64,000 nucleotides of DNA from Pseudomonas asuensis (lineage in GTDB: Bacteria > Pseudomonadota > Gammaproteobacteria > Pseudomonadales > Pseudomonadaceae). The notes beneath the pieces were generated by a model. The model did not search any database, had not been told where the DNA came from, and saw only the letters and a program-made list of their open reading frames with translations. Within the stretch, counting starts at the first letter, position 1; each line of letters starts with the position of its first letter. The stretch is taken from contig NZ_BMNW01000006.1 in the NCBI RefSeq assembly GCF_014646755.1, positions 59,745 through 123,744 of the forward strand, given 5' to 3'. The position numbers were made by a program, and so were the translations under genes. Positions 26,279 to 34,867 of the stretch are shown here, piece by piece.

Positions 26279-27046
26279 ATGAGTGTCTATGTAAAAATAA
26301 TTCCTTTATCTCTGGCCTTCCTACTAGCAGGCGCCTGCTCCAGTGGTGGTAATACGGAGTCGTACATCGCCGCGCCCGGCACCCCCAAACAAGCGATGAC
26401 CAAAACCCTGGAAGCCGGTGCCGATGTCCTACAGAGCAAACCGCCTATCGAAGCGCTGAATGCCTATCTGGATGGGTTTCACTTTTATAACGGGAATCCG
26501 CATGGGCAAATGGAGGCTCACCATTACTGCTCGGTTCTTAATGAGCAGGTCATTCAATGCGTTATCTATGATGGCAACACCAAGAGTGCCAAGCTTATGG
26601 GGGTGGAATACATCATTGATGAGGCGCTCTTCAAGCAGTTGCCCGCTTCAGAAAAAGCGCTGTGGCACAGTCATGTTCACGAGGTGAAATCAGGGCAGTT
26701 GGTGGCACCGGGAGTACCGGAGCTGGCCGAGCACAAGCTGATGGAAAAGCTCGTGCACACCTATGGAAAAACCTGGCATACGTGGCATACCGACCTGGAC
26801 AAGACGTTACCGCTGGGTGTCCCTCAATTGATGATGGGTTTCACGGCTGACGGCCAAGCTAATCCGCAGATGGTCGAGGCACGTGATCGTCGTATGGGCA
26901 TCGACAGCCAAGCGAAAAAAGCCGCTCGGGCCGATATTGTTGCGCCCGCTATTGATCCCGGTGCGGATGCCTGGCAGAAAGGGAAAATCATCCAGATCAA
27001 GGATCCGACCACCCCGCATGGCTACGGTGCTCACTCGCCACACTGA
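26279..27046 (+). CDS. DUF1264 lipoprotein (oil-body-associated-protein-like)
   Basis: The 255-residue protein has a type II signal peptide ending LAGAC (Cys20). It has the DUF1264 sequence FHFYNGNPHGQMEAHHYCS, then VIYDGNTKSAKLMGVEYII and ALWHSHVHEVKSGQL with a cluster of His residues, and GKTWHTWHTD with DLPLG-like LPLGVPQLMM. The family is homologous to plant oil-body-associated proteins; function in bacteria is unknown. The many conserved His residues suggest metal binding (inference). The promoter is in the 257-bp gap shared with the divergent DUF2254 gene. Confidence 0.85.
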   Translation: MSVYVKIIPLSLAFLLAGACSSGGNTESYIAAPGTPKQAMTKTLEAGADVLQSKPPIEALNAYLDGFHFYNGNPHGQMEAHHYCSVLNEQVIQCVIYDGNTKSAKLMGVEYIIDEALFKQLPASEKALWHSHVHEVKSGQLVAPGVPELAEHKLMEKLVHTYGKTWHTWHTDLDKTLPLGVPQLMMGFTADGQANPQMVEARDRRMGIDSQAKKAARADIVAPAIDPGADAWQKGKIIQIKDPTTPHGYGAHSPH

Positions 27047-27379
27047 AAAAAACCTGCCTGGCTTTTTACGTTCTCTGCCAGGATGAGATGCTGAATTGGT
27101 AGCCTACAAGGTATAACCCTCTGGAAAGCCCGTTTGGAAAGCACTGCAACATTCTGGATGCAAAAGGCGGCAGGTACTACGTCCACCTTTAAAGGAGATG
27201 TATGTTCCGTCTTTTCCGCAGCAGGCGGGGCGGTTCAGACTCTCCTTTTATTCGATATCAGATTGATTTGATTGCCGTCCCTTGGGGTAGAACCGCCATA
27301 CGGCGCTGGCGTACCATGTCATTTGTACTCGCGCAGTCGCGCGTTGATTTCGCTATCTTTGCTATCGCTTCGGAGTCCC
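27047..27379. other. Gap before the glutamine amidotransferase gene
   Basis: No well-supported gene. A cctttaaagg palindrome at about 27186-27195 overlaps a strong AAGGAG followed by an ATG at 27202, which opens a 74-codon frame running into the next gene in another frame. This could be a leader peptide; nothing else supports it. Confidence 0.4.
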
Positions 27380-28099
27380 ATGCCTGTTCGGATCTGCATC
27401 CTCGAAACCGATATTCTTGTCCCTGAACTGGCCGAGCTGTACGAAGGCTACGGTGCCATGTTTATTCGCCTGTTCGCTCAGGTACCTGAGCCCGTTGAGT
27501 GCACGGTGTTCAACGTAGTCGAAGGGGATTATCCCTCCGACGATATGCAGTTCGACGCCTATCTCGTTACGGGTAGCAAAGCGGATTCCTTTGCTGATGA
27601 TCCCTGGATACTGCGCCTCAAAACCTATGTGCAGGAGCGCTATGCACGGGGCGATAAACTACTGGGGATCTGCTTTGGTCATCAATTGCTGGCGCTGGCG
27701 CTAGGAGGTATAGCCGAGCGAGCCAAGACAGGGTGGGGACTTGGGGTGCAGCGCTTTGAGGTGGCCCAGGGGTTTTCCTGGCAGAATCCTCCGCTGCAAG
27801 AGGTTACGCTAATTGTTTCACATCAGGATCAGGTAACAGCGCTGCCACCGACGGCGCAATGCCTGGCCTATAGTCGTTATTGTCCAAACGCTGCGTTTGT
27901 CGTGGGTGATCAGGTGCTGTGCTTCCAAGGGCACCCGGAGTTTGTGGCTGACTATGCTAACCGACTGCTGATTCGGCGCCAGTCGGCGTTTTCTGCTGAA
28001 CAGTACGAGACGGCGGTAGCATCGCTTGAGCAGCCTCATCAGGGCGAACTGATTGCGCAATGGATGGTGAACTTTGCGGCTGAACCCCGTAAGCATTGA
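27380..28099 (+). CDS. Class I glutamine amidotransferase-like protein
   Basis: The 239-residue protein has the triad of class I glutamine amidotransferases: Cys98 in LLGICFGHQLLA, and His185 and Glu187 in CFQGHPEF. It contains no synthetase domain, so it matches free-standing GATase1 proteins (YfeJ/GuaA-like single domain), which may hydrolyse gamma-glutamyl compounds or be uncharacterised. Partner or substrate is not known. GGAG lies 4 nt from the ATG. The stop codon is inside a 23-nt palindrome followed by a terminator hairpin. Confidence 0.85.
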   Translation: MPVRICILETDILVPELAELYEGYGAMFIRLFAQVPEPVECTVFNVVEGDYPSDDMQFDAYLVTGSKADSFADDPWILRLKTYVQERYARGDKLLGICFGHQLLALALGGIAERAKTGWGLGVQRFEVAQGFSWQNPPLQEVTLIVSHQDQVTALPPTAQCLAYSRYCPNAAFVVGDQVLCFQGHPEFVADYANRLLIRRQSAFSAEQYETAVASLEQPHQGELIAQWMVNFAAEPRKH

Positions 28100-28111
28100 A
28101 TCAATGCTTAC
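28089..28111. repeat. 23-nt palindrome over the amidotransferase stop codon
   Basis: Two perfect 11-nt arms gtaagcattga / tcaatgcttac surround a single central base. The TGA stop lies in the left arm. It may be part of the terminator with the hairpin immediately downstream or a protein-binding dyad. Confidence 0.6.
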
Positions 28112-28114
28112 GAG

Positions 28115-28140
28115 AAAGGCGGCCTGGCAAGACCGCCTTT
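28115..28140. terminator. Bidirectional terminator between convergent genes
   Basis: Arms aaaggcgg / ccgccttt with a 10-nt loop provide an A-run on one side and a T-run on the other, as in bidirectional intrinsic terminators. It sits between the convergent amidotransferase and MFS genes. Confidence 0.8.
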
Positions 28141-28156
28141 ACAACAGGGTAAATGA

Positions 28157-29362
28157 TTAAGCGTTAGCGCCTCGTAGATGGCGAATGCCAAAAAACACCA
28201 GCGCCAGTAGTGGCAGGCTGCTGCCGACCCAGACGACGGCAGTCCAGCCGCCACGCTCATACACGGTACTGGCAATGGCCGAACCCATAGCCCCGCCCAT
28301 AAAGATGCTGGTCATGTAGAGACCGTTCAGGCGAGCACGGCTATTGGCGTCCAGCATATACACGGCGCGCTGCCCCAGAACCATGTTCATCTGCACCGCA
28401 AAGTCGAGCAGGATGCCGGTCACTGCCAGGCTGATGACCCCATACGGTGAGTGAATTAAAGCTGGCAGAAAACTCAAGGCTGCAAGCAGCATGGCGAAAG
28501 CCGAAGCGCGATGCGTATGGCCGGCATCGGCAAGCCGCCCTGCAATAGGTGCGGACACAGCACCTACAGCACCGACCAGTGCAAAGATTGCAATCTGCGT
28601 TTGTGATAGGCCGTAATGGCGAATCAACTCAAGGGGGGCGGCCGTCCAGAACAGGCTGAACGCGGCAAACATCAGTCCCTGATATAAAGAGCGCTGGCGT
28701 AATACAGGCTCGCGAGTGAACAGATGGACCATAGACAACAGGAGTTGGCCGTAATGCGCCTGATGAGTCGGTTTACGCGCGGGGACAACTTTCAAGACCA
28801 CCCCGGCGATCGCTAGCATAATCAGCGCACTGGTAAAGAACACCGTGCGCCAACCGAAATGGTCGGCCACAAGACTAGAGGCTGGACGTGCCAGGAGGAT
28901 ACCCAGCAGCAGGCCGCTCATAATCGTGCCCACTATACGCCCGCGCGATTGCTCCGGGGCCAGGTGCGCGGCCAGAGGGATCAGAATCTGCACGGCAACC
29001 GAGCTGACACCAATCAAAAGAGAGACTACAAGGAATACACTCGGATCTGTTGAGAGACCGGCAGCCACCAGCATCACGGCCGATGCAAGTACCGTAATGA
29101 CCATCAGGCGACGATTTTCTACCAGGTCGGCCAGTGGAACGAGCAGGAGTAGCCCCAAGGCGTATCCTATTTGAGTGAGCGAGACGATAAAGCTGGCGTC
29201 GTGCTCGCTGAGCCCAACGGCGGGTGCGATCAATTCGATAATAGGCTGCGAGTAGTAAAGGTTGGCAACGATCGCGCCGCAACAGAATGCAAAAAGTAAT
29301 ACCAGCCCTTTTGAGAAGGCAGTAGGTGAACTCTTATGATCGATCATCGAGGCGGTAGTCAT
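28157..29362 (-). CDS. MFS transporter (drug/sugar efflux type)
   Basis: The 401-residue protein has 12 helices. Seen: YYSQPIIELIAPAVGLSEHD after helix 1, LGLLLLVPLADLVENRRLMV with the loop 2-3 motif A, and GTIMSGLLLGILLARPASSL in helix 5 as motif C-like. It fits the efflux subgroup that includes YgaY and related MFS pumps; substrate unknown. The ATG at 29362 has CAGGAGA 5 nt upstream. A LysR gene lies 259 nt upstream on the same strand. Confidence 0.85.
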   Translation of the reverse strand: MTTASMIDHKSSPTAFSKGLVLLFAFCCGAIVANLYYSQPIIELIAPAVGLSEHDASFIVSLTQIGYALGLLLLVPLADLVENRRLMVITVLASAVMLVAAGLSTDPSVFLVVSLLIGVSSVAVQILIPLAAHLAPEQSRGRIVGTIMSGLLLGILLARPASSLVADHFGWRTVFFTSALIMLAIAGVVLKVVPARKPTHQAHYGQLLLSMVHLFTREPVLRQRSLYQGLMFAAFSLFWTAAPLELIRHYGLSQTQIAIFALVGAVGAVSAPIAGRLADAGHTHRASAFAMLLAALSFLPALIHSPYGVISLAVTGILLDFAVQMNMVLGQRAVYMLDANSRARLNGLYMTSIFMGGAMGSAIASTVYERGGWTAVVWVGSSLPLLALVFFGIRHLRGANA

Positions 29363-29621
29363 TAAAGTCTCCTGGCAAGGCAATGTTTATTGGCATCAGT
29401 TCAGGGCAGGTTTAAAAGGCGACGGGCTGGCATGGTTTTCCTGACTATTAAAGGCGGTCCGCTCGATAAGACATCGAAGCAGGCAGCGTTTAGATGACTC
29501 AATACCGGTCCCACGCATGGCTGATTGCTCATAACGTCATTAATAAGGCGTACCTTAAAGACCAGGACGGAAAGAGAGAATCGGATGGCTGAACAATGCT
29601 GCGTTGCGTTGGGTGCAATGC

Positions 29622-30533
29622 CTAGCAGGGACGTAGCCCAGCAAGGCGAGTCTCACAAAACTCAATAAAGGCATTTACCCGCCGGGAGCCACGCCGATTG
29701 GGCAGATACAGCGCTGAAATTGCCGTACTAGCCTGGTTTGGATTGACCTCATGATGGGGAAATAGCCGTATAAGTCGGCCGCTCTCGATATCGGCCTGTA
29801 CCAGCCAGTCAGCCAATAGGGTGATGCCACCATCGGCAAGAGCTGCTTTATGCAAAACCTCGGCGTCATTGCTGCGCAAACGCCCCTTGATAATAACCCG
29901 GCTGGTTTCTCCGTCTCTGGTGAAGAGCCATGCCTGCGGTGCGTTGCTAAAGTTGAAAGGCAAACAGTCATGACGAGCCAGATCTTCAGGCTGTTCAGGA
30001 GATTTGTTGCGCGCCAGATACGCTGGGCTGGCAACGACGAAACGTTGGAAGTGACCAATCGAACGACAGATCAGCTCATCCTGGATACCGGGTGAGCCTA
30101 GCCGTATGGCAACATCGATCCGATCAGCAAAAAGATCGACAAGCGTATCTGTCAGTTCCAGTTCCAGATCTACCTTGGGGTAACGCGCGAGAAAGGCAGC
30201 CAGGTAGGGCGCAAGATAAGCACGGCCAAATGCAGCAGGTGCTGTAACCCGAAGTGGCCCGGCAGGCTCTTCACCCTGATCGTGAATCTGGGCGTCGGCG
30301 GCCTTTACCTCATCCAGGATCTGTCTCGCCTTGATGTAGTAGAGCGAGCCGGCCTCTGTCACGGTGACCTGCCGCGTTGAACGGTTTAGCAGCGTTGTGC
30401 CTAGCTCCTGTTCCAGTGCATCCATGAGACGGGTGACGGAGGAGGTGGCCACCCCCAGCGAACGGGCAGCTGCCGAAAACCCTTTTGTGTCAACGGTCTC
30501 TACAAACCAGCGCAGCGCCAGGAGCTTGTCCAT
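29622..30533 (-). CDS. LysR-family transcriptional regulator
   Basis: The 303-residue protein begins MDKLLALRWFVETVDTKGFS, then AAARSLGVATSSVTRLMDALE, the LysR winged helix-turn-helix. The PBP2-type effector domain holds GPLRVTAPAAFGRAYLAPYL. An ATG at 30533 with GGAAG upstream is chosen; a longer frame adds 60 residues outside the family. It resembles the LysR protein near 50 kb, which starts with the same MDKLLALR. It may control the adjacent MFS gene, but no direct evidence is visible. Confidence 0.87.
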   Translation of the reverse strand: MDKLLALRWFVETVDTKGFSAAARSLGVATSSVTRLMDALEQELGTTLLNRSTRQVTVTEAGSLYYIKARQILDEVKAADAQIHDQGEEPAGPLRVTAPAAFGRAYLAPYLAAFLARYPKVDLELELTDTLVDLFADRIDVAIRLGSPGIQDELICRSIGHFQRFVVASPAYLARNKSPEQPEDLARHDCLPFNFSNAPQAWLFTRDGETSRVIIKGRLRSNDAEVLHKAALADGGITLLADWLVQADIESGRLIRLFPHHEVNPNQASTAISALYLPNRRGSRRVNAFIEFCETRLAGLRPC

Positions 30534-30818
30534 GATGAAATCTTCCATAAACCGTGGCTGAAGGCTGATCATCATATAGCAGCTGACCTTGTCTATGCTG
30601 CTCTGAGGAAGAAGGGAATCAGTCTCAGGCAAGTGAAGTGCTTTGGTGGCGATTGTAGCCGTACCTACGGCGGCTGCGGCCTGCCGTATCAGTACGCGGG
30701 CAAAGTTGGCCACGCCAAAGCGGGTGAGGCAGCCTCCTGAATCTTCTGTAGCGCCGTCATGTAACCAGTGGCTTCAGTGAGGATCAGTGAATGATTGCCT
30801 GATCCGCATAATCGGTTT

Positions 30819-31076
30819 TTAACTTGCTAAAGCTTTTGTGTAGGCTGAGGAGCAAGCGAGCACGGTCGAGGTCATCAGCCTAAACTCTGGTGGTAAGCAA
30901 TACTGGCTCACGTGCAACGCCGCTTTTTGCAAGAACACTACCAGCGTCTTACCTATGGTTATTGATCTGAGCCATATGGAGCGTTTGGTAGCCCAGCTCG
31001 AGCGCCATCCGTACGCAAGACGTAACGGACTCTTAGCAAGAGGAAGCGTGGTCAGATTCAGTGAAGAAATACTCAT
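30819..31076 (-). CDS. Hypothetical ORF translationally coupled to dedA
   Basis: An 85-residue frame starting MSISSLNLTTLPLAKSPLRL overlaps the DedA stop (ATGA). GGAGG lies 4 nt upstream of its ATG, inside the DedA 3' end. No family is recognised and the C-terminal half looks unlike a typical protein. It could be a real coupled gene or the truncated start of a lost one. Confidence 0.35.
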   Translation of the reverse strand: MSISSLNLTTLPLAKSPLRLAYGWRSSWATKRSIWLRSITIGKTLVVFLQKAALHVSQYCLPPEFRLMTSTVLACSSAYTKALAS

Positions 31077-31936
31077 GAGGCCTCCTGCAAGGTATGAGCC
31101 GAGCTGTGCCAGTCTTGCCAGGGGTCAATACGCGCACGGCAATGCACCCATTGAGAGGCGTCCGGCCGGGCACGTTGGTATCGTGCTGTATGGAGGGTGC
31201 GTCCGAGGCTTGGGGTATCCTGAGGCGTCGTCATGACAAGGGTTTCAACTGTCGGGATAGCAGGTTGGCTGGCAGAGCGCTTTACAAAGGGCTGATTGAC
31301 CGATTGCAGGCGATAGGTAGCGGTCTGCTGCGTCAGACGGCTGGCAAGACGGCGGGAGCGAAGTTGGTGCAGTACCAGTAGTGTCAGAGCAAGCAGCAGT
31401 CCTGTAGCGGCCAGCCCGGGAAGCAGGTATTCCTGAAGCATGTCCAGCGCCATGAGCACGGGCGCTTGAAAGACATGGCCGAGCATTAATGCGGAACCGG
31501 CCCATAGCGCCGACCCCAGGACGTCATACACCAGAAACTGAACCAGCGACATTTTCTGCGCTCCTGCCATCAAGGTGGCGACCGCGCCCATACCCGGTAC
31601 GAACTTGGATATCAGTAGCCATTGTGCGCCGCGCCTGGTAAAGCGTGCCGAGCAAGTGCCGGCATTTTCCCGGTGTGAAAAGGGAAGCTTTGCCAGCCAG
31701 CCAAGGATCTTGTCGCCATGGCGCAGGCCTGCCCAATACCAGACCAGATCGGCCAGCACACATGCTAACGAGGCCAGCAAAAGAAACCCGGTCAGCACTG
31801 TGGAACCTGTGGCGGAGGCACCGGAGGCAACCAGAAACGGATAGGACGGTAACGGTGCGCCCAACTGCTCGGCGAAGACATTCACGAACAGCAACACGGC
31901 ATTTCCAGTCAGCAAGGCGCTCATTACGGACGGCAT
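31073..31936 (-). CDS. DedA-family membrane protein
   Basis: The 287-residue protein has DedA (SNARE-associated/VTT) features: FAEQLGAPLPSYPFLVASGA with the EQ-xPxP-type motif, LVWYWAGLRHGDKILG and LISKFVPGMGAVATLMAGA containing the conserved Arg-less KFVPG segment, where many members have RFxPG. DedA proteins move undecaprenyl phosphate or phospholipids across the inner membrane. The C-terminal 90 residues are an unusual polar extension. It follows DoxX in the same direction. Confidence 0.83.
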   Translation of the reverse strand: MPSVMSALLTGNAVLLFVNVFAEQLGAPLPSYPFLVASGASATGSTVLTGFLLLASLACVLADLVWYWAGLRHGDKILGWLAKLPFSHRENAGTCSARFTRRGAQWLLISKFVPGMGAVATLMAGAQKMSLVQFLVYDVLGSALWAGSALMLGHVFQAPVLMALDMLQEYLLPGLAATGLLLALTLLVLHQLRSRRLASRLTQQTATYRLQSVNQPFVKRSASQPAIPTVETLVMTTPQDTPSLGRTLHTARYQRARPDASQWVHCRARIDPWQDWHSSAHTLQEAS

Positions 31937-31969
31937 GGCGGCGGGTCTCTTTGATCGTGCAGGGCAGGG

Positions 31970-31995
31970 CGGTACGCCCTTTAGGCGGCGTACCG
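31970..31995. repeat. Hairpin between doxX-like and dedA genes
   Basis: Arms cggtacgcc / ggcgtaccg (9 bp, 8-nt loop) lie in the intercistronic gap. It lacks a T-tract, so it may stabilise mRNA or partially attenuate rather than end transcription. Confidence 0.5.
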
Positions 31996-32007
31996 TGCGG
32001 TGTCAAG

Positions 32008-32427
32008 TCAGGCGAGAGCGAGGCGACGTTTGCTAAGAGCGCCGTCCAAGCTGAAGGCGCCGCTCCCGAAGGCTACGACCTGCAACAGGCCACCGGTAAT
32101 GGCGATATTTTTCAGAAAGTGGATCAGCTGGTTCTGATCAGCAAGGTTATTGTGGAAGACCACCGCCGTCATGAGGGTAAAACCTGCCATGATGGCTGCT
32201 ACCCAGCGGGTCTTGTAGCCCACGAGCAACAGGCTGGCCAACCCTACCTCAACGCCAATCGCCCCCAAGTAGGCCAGAAGTGGAAACGGCATACCGACGG
32301 ACCCGATGTAACCCATGGTTGCAGCAGGCGCGGCCAGCTTGCCAATACCGCTGAACAGAAACAGTGTACCTAGCAGCAGGCGTCCAACAGTGGCGGTATA
32401 GGCTTGAGAGGCGTTCAGAGTAGTCAT
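32008..32427 (-). CDS. DoxX-family membrane protein
   Basis: The 139-residue product has four helices and the DoxX sequence VGRLLLGTLFLFSGIGKLAA, then GSVGMPFPLLAYLGAIGVEVGLASLLLVG in pieces and TAVVFHNNL. DoxX proteins are small inner-membrane proteins, some linked to oxidative stress complexes (MRC). Two nested ATGs exist; the one at 32427 has GGAAG at good distance. It leads the dedA operon and is divergent from an isochorismatase-like gene, which precedes a second DoxX gene. Confidence 0.85.
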   Translation of the reverse strand: MTTLNASQAYTATVGRLLLGTLFLFSGIGKLAAPAATMGYIGSVGMPFPLLAYLGAIGVEVGLASLLLVGYKTRWVAAIMAGFTLMTAVVFHNNLADQNQLIHFLKNIAITGGLLQVVAFGSGAFSLDGALSKRRLALA

Positions 32428-32759
32428 GATCATATCTTCCATTGGAGGTAGCAGGGGCCCGGCTGATTGGCCGAAGCGGTATGGAAGAAAGCTTAATGTC
32501 TCTTATAGAAATGATTAACTAGATAGATTACGAATATTAGTCACAAATTGGTGGACAATAGCTGGGTGCTTAAGATTTAGGCTGGCCTTCACTATGGAGG
32601 AGTTACGCTTCCCGTCTCCTCTTGTTCAATTGAAAGCACTCACATGTGTCAGGCGCTCAGTCAATAGCACATACGTTCCAAACACAGCACAAGCGTTCAA
32701 TCTTCAAGATCATCATTAAGCGACAGTAGCGGCACATCCACTACTACTGGAACGCTTCC
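32428..32759. promoter_or_regulatory. Divergent regulatory region of the doxX-dedA and ycaC-like clusters
   Basis: This 332-nt AT-richer gap separates two divergent transcription units and contains no ORF. The stretch near 32508-32550 (aatgattaactagatagatt) is strongly AT-rich and could hold the promoters or a LysR site. No exact dyad could be singled out. Confidence 0.45.
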
Positions 32760-33413
32760 ATGCCAACCGCCATCGCTGCCCCAGGCAAAGGTCTCATCGA
32801 TCCTTTCAACCATACGTTGATTATGATTGATCACCAGTCCCAAATGGCTTTCGCTACCCACTCGATCGATGCGGTCACCTTGCGTAACAACGCCGCCCTG
32901 GTTGCCAAGGCAGCCAAGGAGTTCCAGGTGTCCACCATCTTGACCACCGTGGCTGAGAAAAGCTTTTCCGGCCCGATCTTTGAAGAGATCAGCTCTGTTT
33001 TCCCCGAGGCTTCGGTAATTGACCGTACCAGCATGAACACTTGGGAAGACCCGCGTATTGCTGACCGGGTGAACACGCTTGATAAAGGCCGCATTGTACT
33101 GGCGGGCCTTTGGACCTCTGTCTGCATTGTGGGGCCAGCATTGTCAGCACTGGATCAGGGGTTTGAGGTGTATGTCATTGCAGATGCCTGTGGCGACGTC
33201 TCAACCGAAGCCCACGAGCGTGCTATGCAGCGCATGATTCAGGCGGGTGCCCGACCCATGACCTCTCTTCAATACCTGCTTGAGCTGCAGCGAGATTGGG
33301 CACGTGGTGAAACGTATGATCAGACTGTAAAGACAGCCATCGCACATGGTGGCGGTTATGGCTTAGGGCTGATCTATGCCAAGACCATGTTCAATGCCTC
33401 TGAAGGCCACTGA
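32760..33413 (+). CDS. Isochorismatase-like hydrolase (YcaC-related)
   Basis: The 217-residue cysteine hydrolase has Asp24 in LIMIDHQSQMAF and the nucleophile Cys122 in AGLWTSVCIVGPALSAL, with the DACGDVSTEAHERAMQRM segment. The layout matches YcaC-type isochorismatase-family proteins rather than true isochorismatases. YcaC has an octameric structure and an uncertain substrate. TGGAA precedes the ATG. It is the first gene of a long co-directional block whose last enzyme gene is a second YcaC protein. Confidence 0.85.
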   Translation: MPTAIAAPGKGLIDPFNHTLIMIDHQSQMAFATHSIDAVTLRNNAALVAKAAKEFQVSTILTTVAEKSFSGPIFEEISSVFPEASVIDRTSMNTWEDPRIADRVNTLDKGRIVLAGLWTSVCIVGPALSALDQGFEVYVIADACGDVSTEAHERAMQRMIQAGARPMTSLQYLLELQRDWARGETYDQTVKTAIAHGGGYGLGLIYAKTMFNASEGH

Positions 33414-33434
33414 ATAAGACAGGTGAGGTCAGCG

Positions 33435-33872
33435 ATGAATGCCATGCATCGGCCCGCATTAAACGATATCGGCCTGCTGTTCCTGCGTACAAGCGGTGGT
33501 TTGCTGCTGCTCTGGGTGCATGGCCTTCCCAAACTTATGAATTATCAGCAGCAGTTGCAGGTGATTGAGGACCCGCTACACCTAGGGCAATGGCCCACGT
33601 TGGCAGCGGCTCTATTTGCCGAGATCATCTGCCCGCTGTTGATCATCGCAGGGTTCGGTACACGTCTGGCTTGTTTGCCTATTTTGTTTCTTCTGCTGAT
33701 AGCGCTGGTGGTTGTGCATCCCGAGTGGACCATGGATCAAGCCCAATTCGGTTGGTTGTTAACCATCCTCTTTTGCACGCTTGCTCTTACCGGGCCGGGT
33801 CGTCTGTCGCTTGATGCATGGCGCCAGCATCGACATGCCCAGCAGCCTCTGACAAGGAATCAGCTCGCATGA
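33435..33872 (+). CDS. DoxX-family membrane protein
   Basis: The 145-residue, four-helix protein has GLLFLRTSGGLLLLWVHGLP, LFAEIICPLLIIAGFGTRLA and LIALVVVHPEWTMDQAQFGW, matching DoxX/DUF417-like proteins. AGGTGAGG precedes the ATG at 33435; an upstream in-frame ATG at 33423 is less likely. It overlaps the next gene by 4 nt (ATGA), so the two are coupled. Confidence 0.85.
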   Translation: MNAMHRPALNDIGLLFLRTSGGLLLLWVHGLPKLMNYQQQLQVIEDPLHLGQWPTLAAALFAEIICPLLIIAGFGTRLACLPILFLLLIALVVVHPEWTMDQAQFGWLLTILFCTLALTGPGRLSLDAWRQHRHAQQPLTRNQLA

Positions 33873-34432
33873 ACGAGATTGATCTCAACCATGTGGTGAC
33901 ATTAGTCATCCACCATCAGGTGAAGACAGGGAAGCGTGATACGTATGAGGCCTGGCTGCGCCGCGCGGTGGCTGCCGCCAAGGAGGCGCACGGGCATCTG
34001 GGTGTCAATGTTGTCCGCCCCCAACAGGCCAACGGAGTATTCACCACGGTAGTGCGCTTTGCAACGGCGGAGCAACTGCAGGACTGGATTACATCGGACC
34101 GCCGTCGTCAGTTGGTGGAAGAAGTGATGCCGCTTTTGGAAGACGGTGACCATCCGCTGGTGCACGCAGATGCGGAATTTTGGTTTACCCCGCCGCAGCC
34201 GGACGTGCAGAAGCCGCCCCAGTGGAAGCAGGCAGTACTGACTTTTCTGGTGATCAGCCCACTAAGCATGCTGATTCCCCAGCTGTGGCATCCCGTATTT
34301 CAGCGCTTTCCGGCATTGGGCGGTTTGGTGCCCAGCAACCTGTTGATCACATTTTGCATTGTGGTGCTGGTGGTCTTTCTGATTATGCCAAACGTAACGC
34401 GCTGGCTTGCAGGCTGGCTGAACGCTCAGTAA
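33869..34432 (+). CDS. Antibiotic biosynthesis monooxygenase (ABM) domain with C-terminal membrane helices
   Basis: The 187-residue protein has an N-terminal dimeric alpha-beta ABM domain: HVVTLVIHHQVKTGKRDTYE, a WLRRAVAAAKEAHGHLGVNV helix-strand pair and TTVVRFATAEQLQDW. Two hydrophobic helices follow (about 137-157 and 164-182). ABM domains are cofactor-free or haem/quinone oxygenases or sensors; the membrane tether suits a lipophilic substrate. Start is coupled to the DoxX gene (ATGA). Confidence 0.8.
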   Translation: MNEIDLNHVVTLVIHHQVKTGKRDTYEAWLRRAVAAAKEAHGHLGVNVVRPQQANGVFTTVVRFATAEQLQDWITSDRRRQLVEEVMPLLEDGDHPLVHADAEFWFTPPQPDVQKPPQWKQAVLTFLVISPLSMLIPQLWHPVFQRFPALGGLVPSNLLITFCIVVLVVFLIMPNVTRWLAGWLNAQ

Positions 34433-34450
34433 AGGAACAGGAGCAGCAAC

Positions 34451-34867
34451 ATGACTCATACTGTTACCGCCATGCTAGGCCCCGTTCCATATCGCGTGAC
34501 GCTTACTGAAGGCACGCACCGCTGGCTGGCTGATCTTGACCTTGCAGAAACAGGGCATACCGGCCCTGACCCCCATGAGCTGCTGCTGTCGTCATTGGGT
34601 GCTTGTACGGCTATTACGCTTGGACTTTATGCCAAGCGCAAGGGATGGAGCATCGAGGAAGCCCATGTGGTGCTCACGATTGTCTCGGAAGGGGGCGCCC
34701 CACACACCACGCGCATAGAGCGAGACATTGAACTGCTGGGTGCCCTTGATCACGAACAGCGGCTGCGGTTGCTTGAAGTCGCCAATGCCTGTCCGATTCA
34801 TAAACTCTTGCATGGCACAGTGGATATCGAGACACGGCTGATGGAAGAGGTAGCTGGCGATGCCTGA
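34451..34867 (+). CDS. OsmC-family peroxiredoxin-like protein
   Basis: The 138-residue protein has the OsmC pair of redox Cys: Cys52 in SSLGACTAITLGLYAKRK and Cys114 in VANACPIHKLL. Family members reduce organic hydroperoxides with the two cysteines; HELLLSSLGAC is the signature. It is cytoplasmic. The 3' end overlaps the pirin gene by 8 nt, so they are coupled. Confidence 0.88.
   Translation: MTHTVTAMLGPVPYRVTLTEGTHRWLADLDLAETGHTGPDPHELLLSSLGACTAITLGLYAKRKGWSIEEAHVVLTIVSEGGAPHTTRIERDIELLGALDHEQRLRLLEVANACPIHKLLHGTVDIETRLMEEVAGDA

Noticed and set aside
27202-27426. 74-codon frame with an AAGGAG ribosome site
   Set aside because: It overlaps the glutamine amidotransferase in another frame and the protein looks random; kept only as a possible leader peptide.
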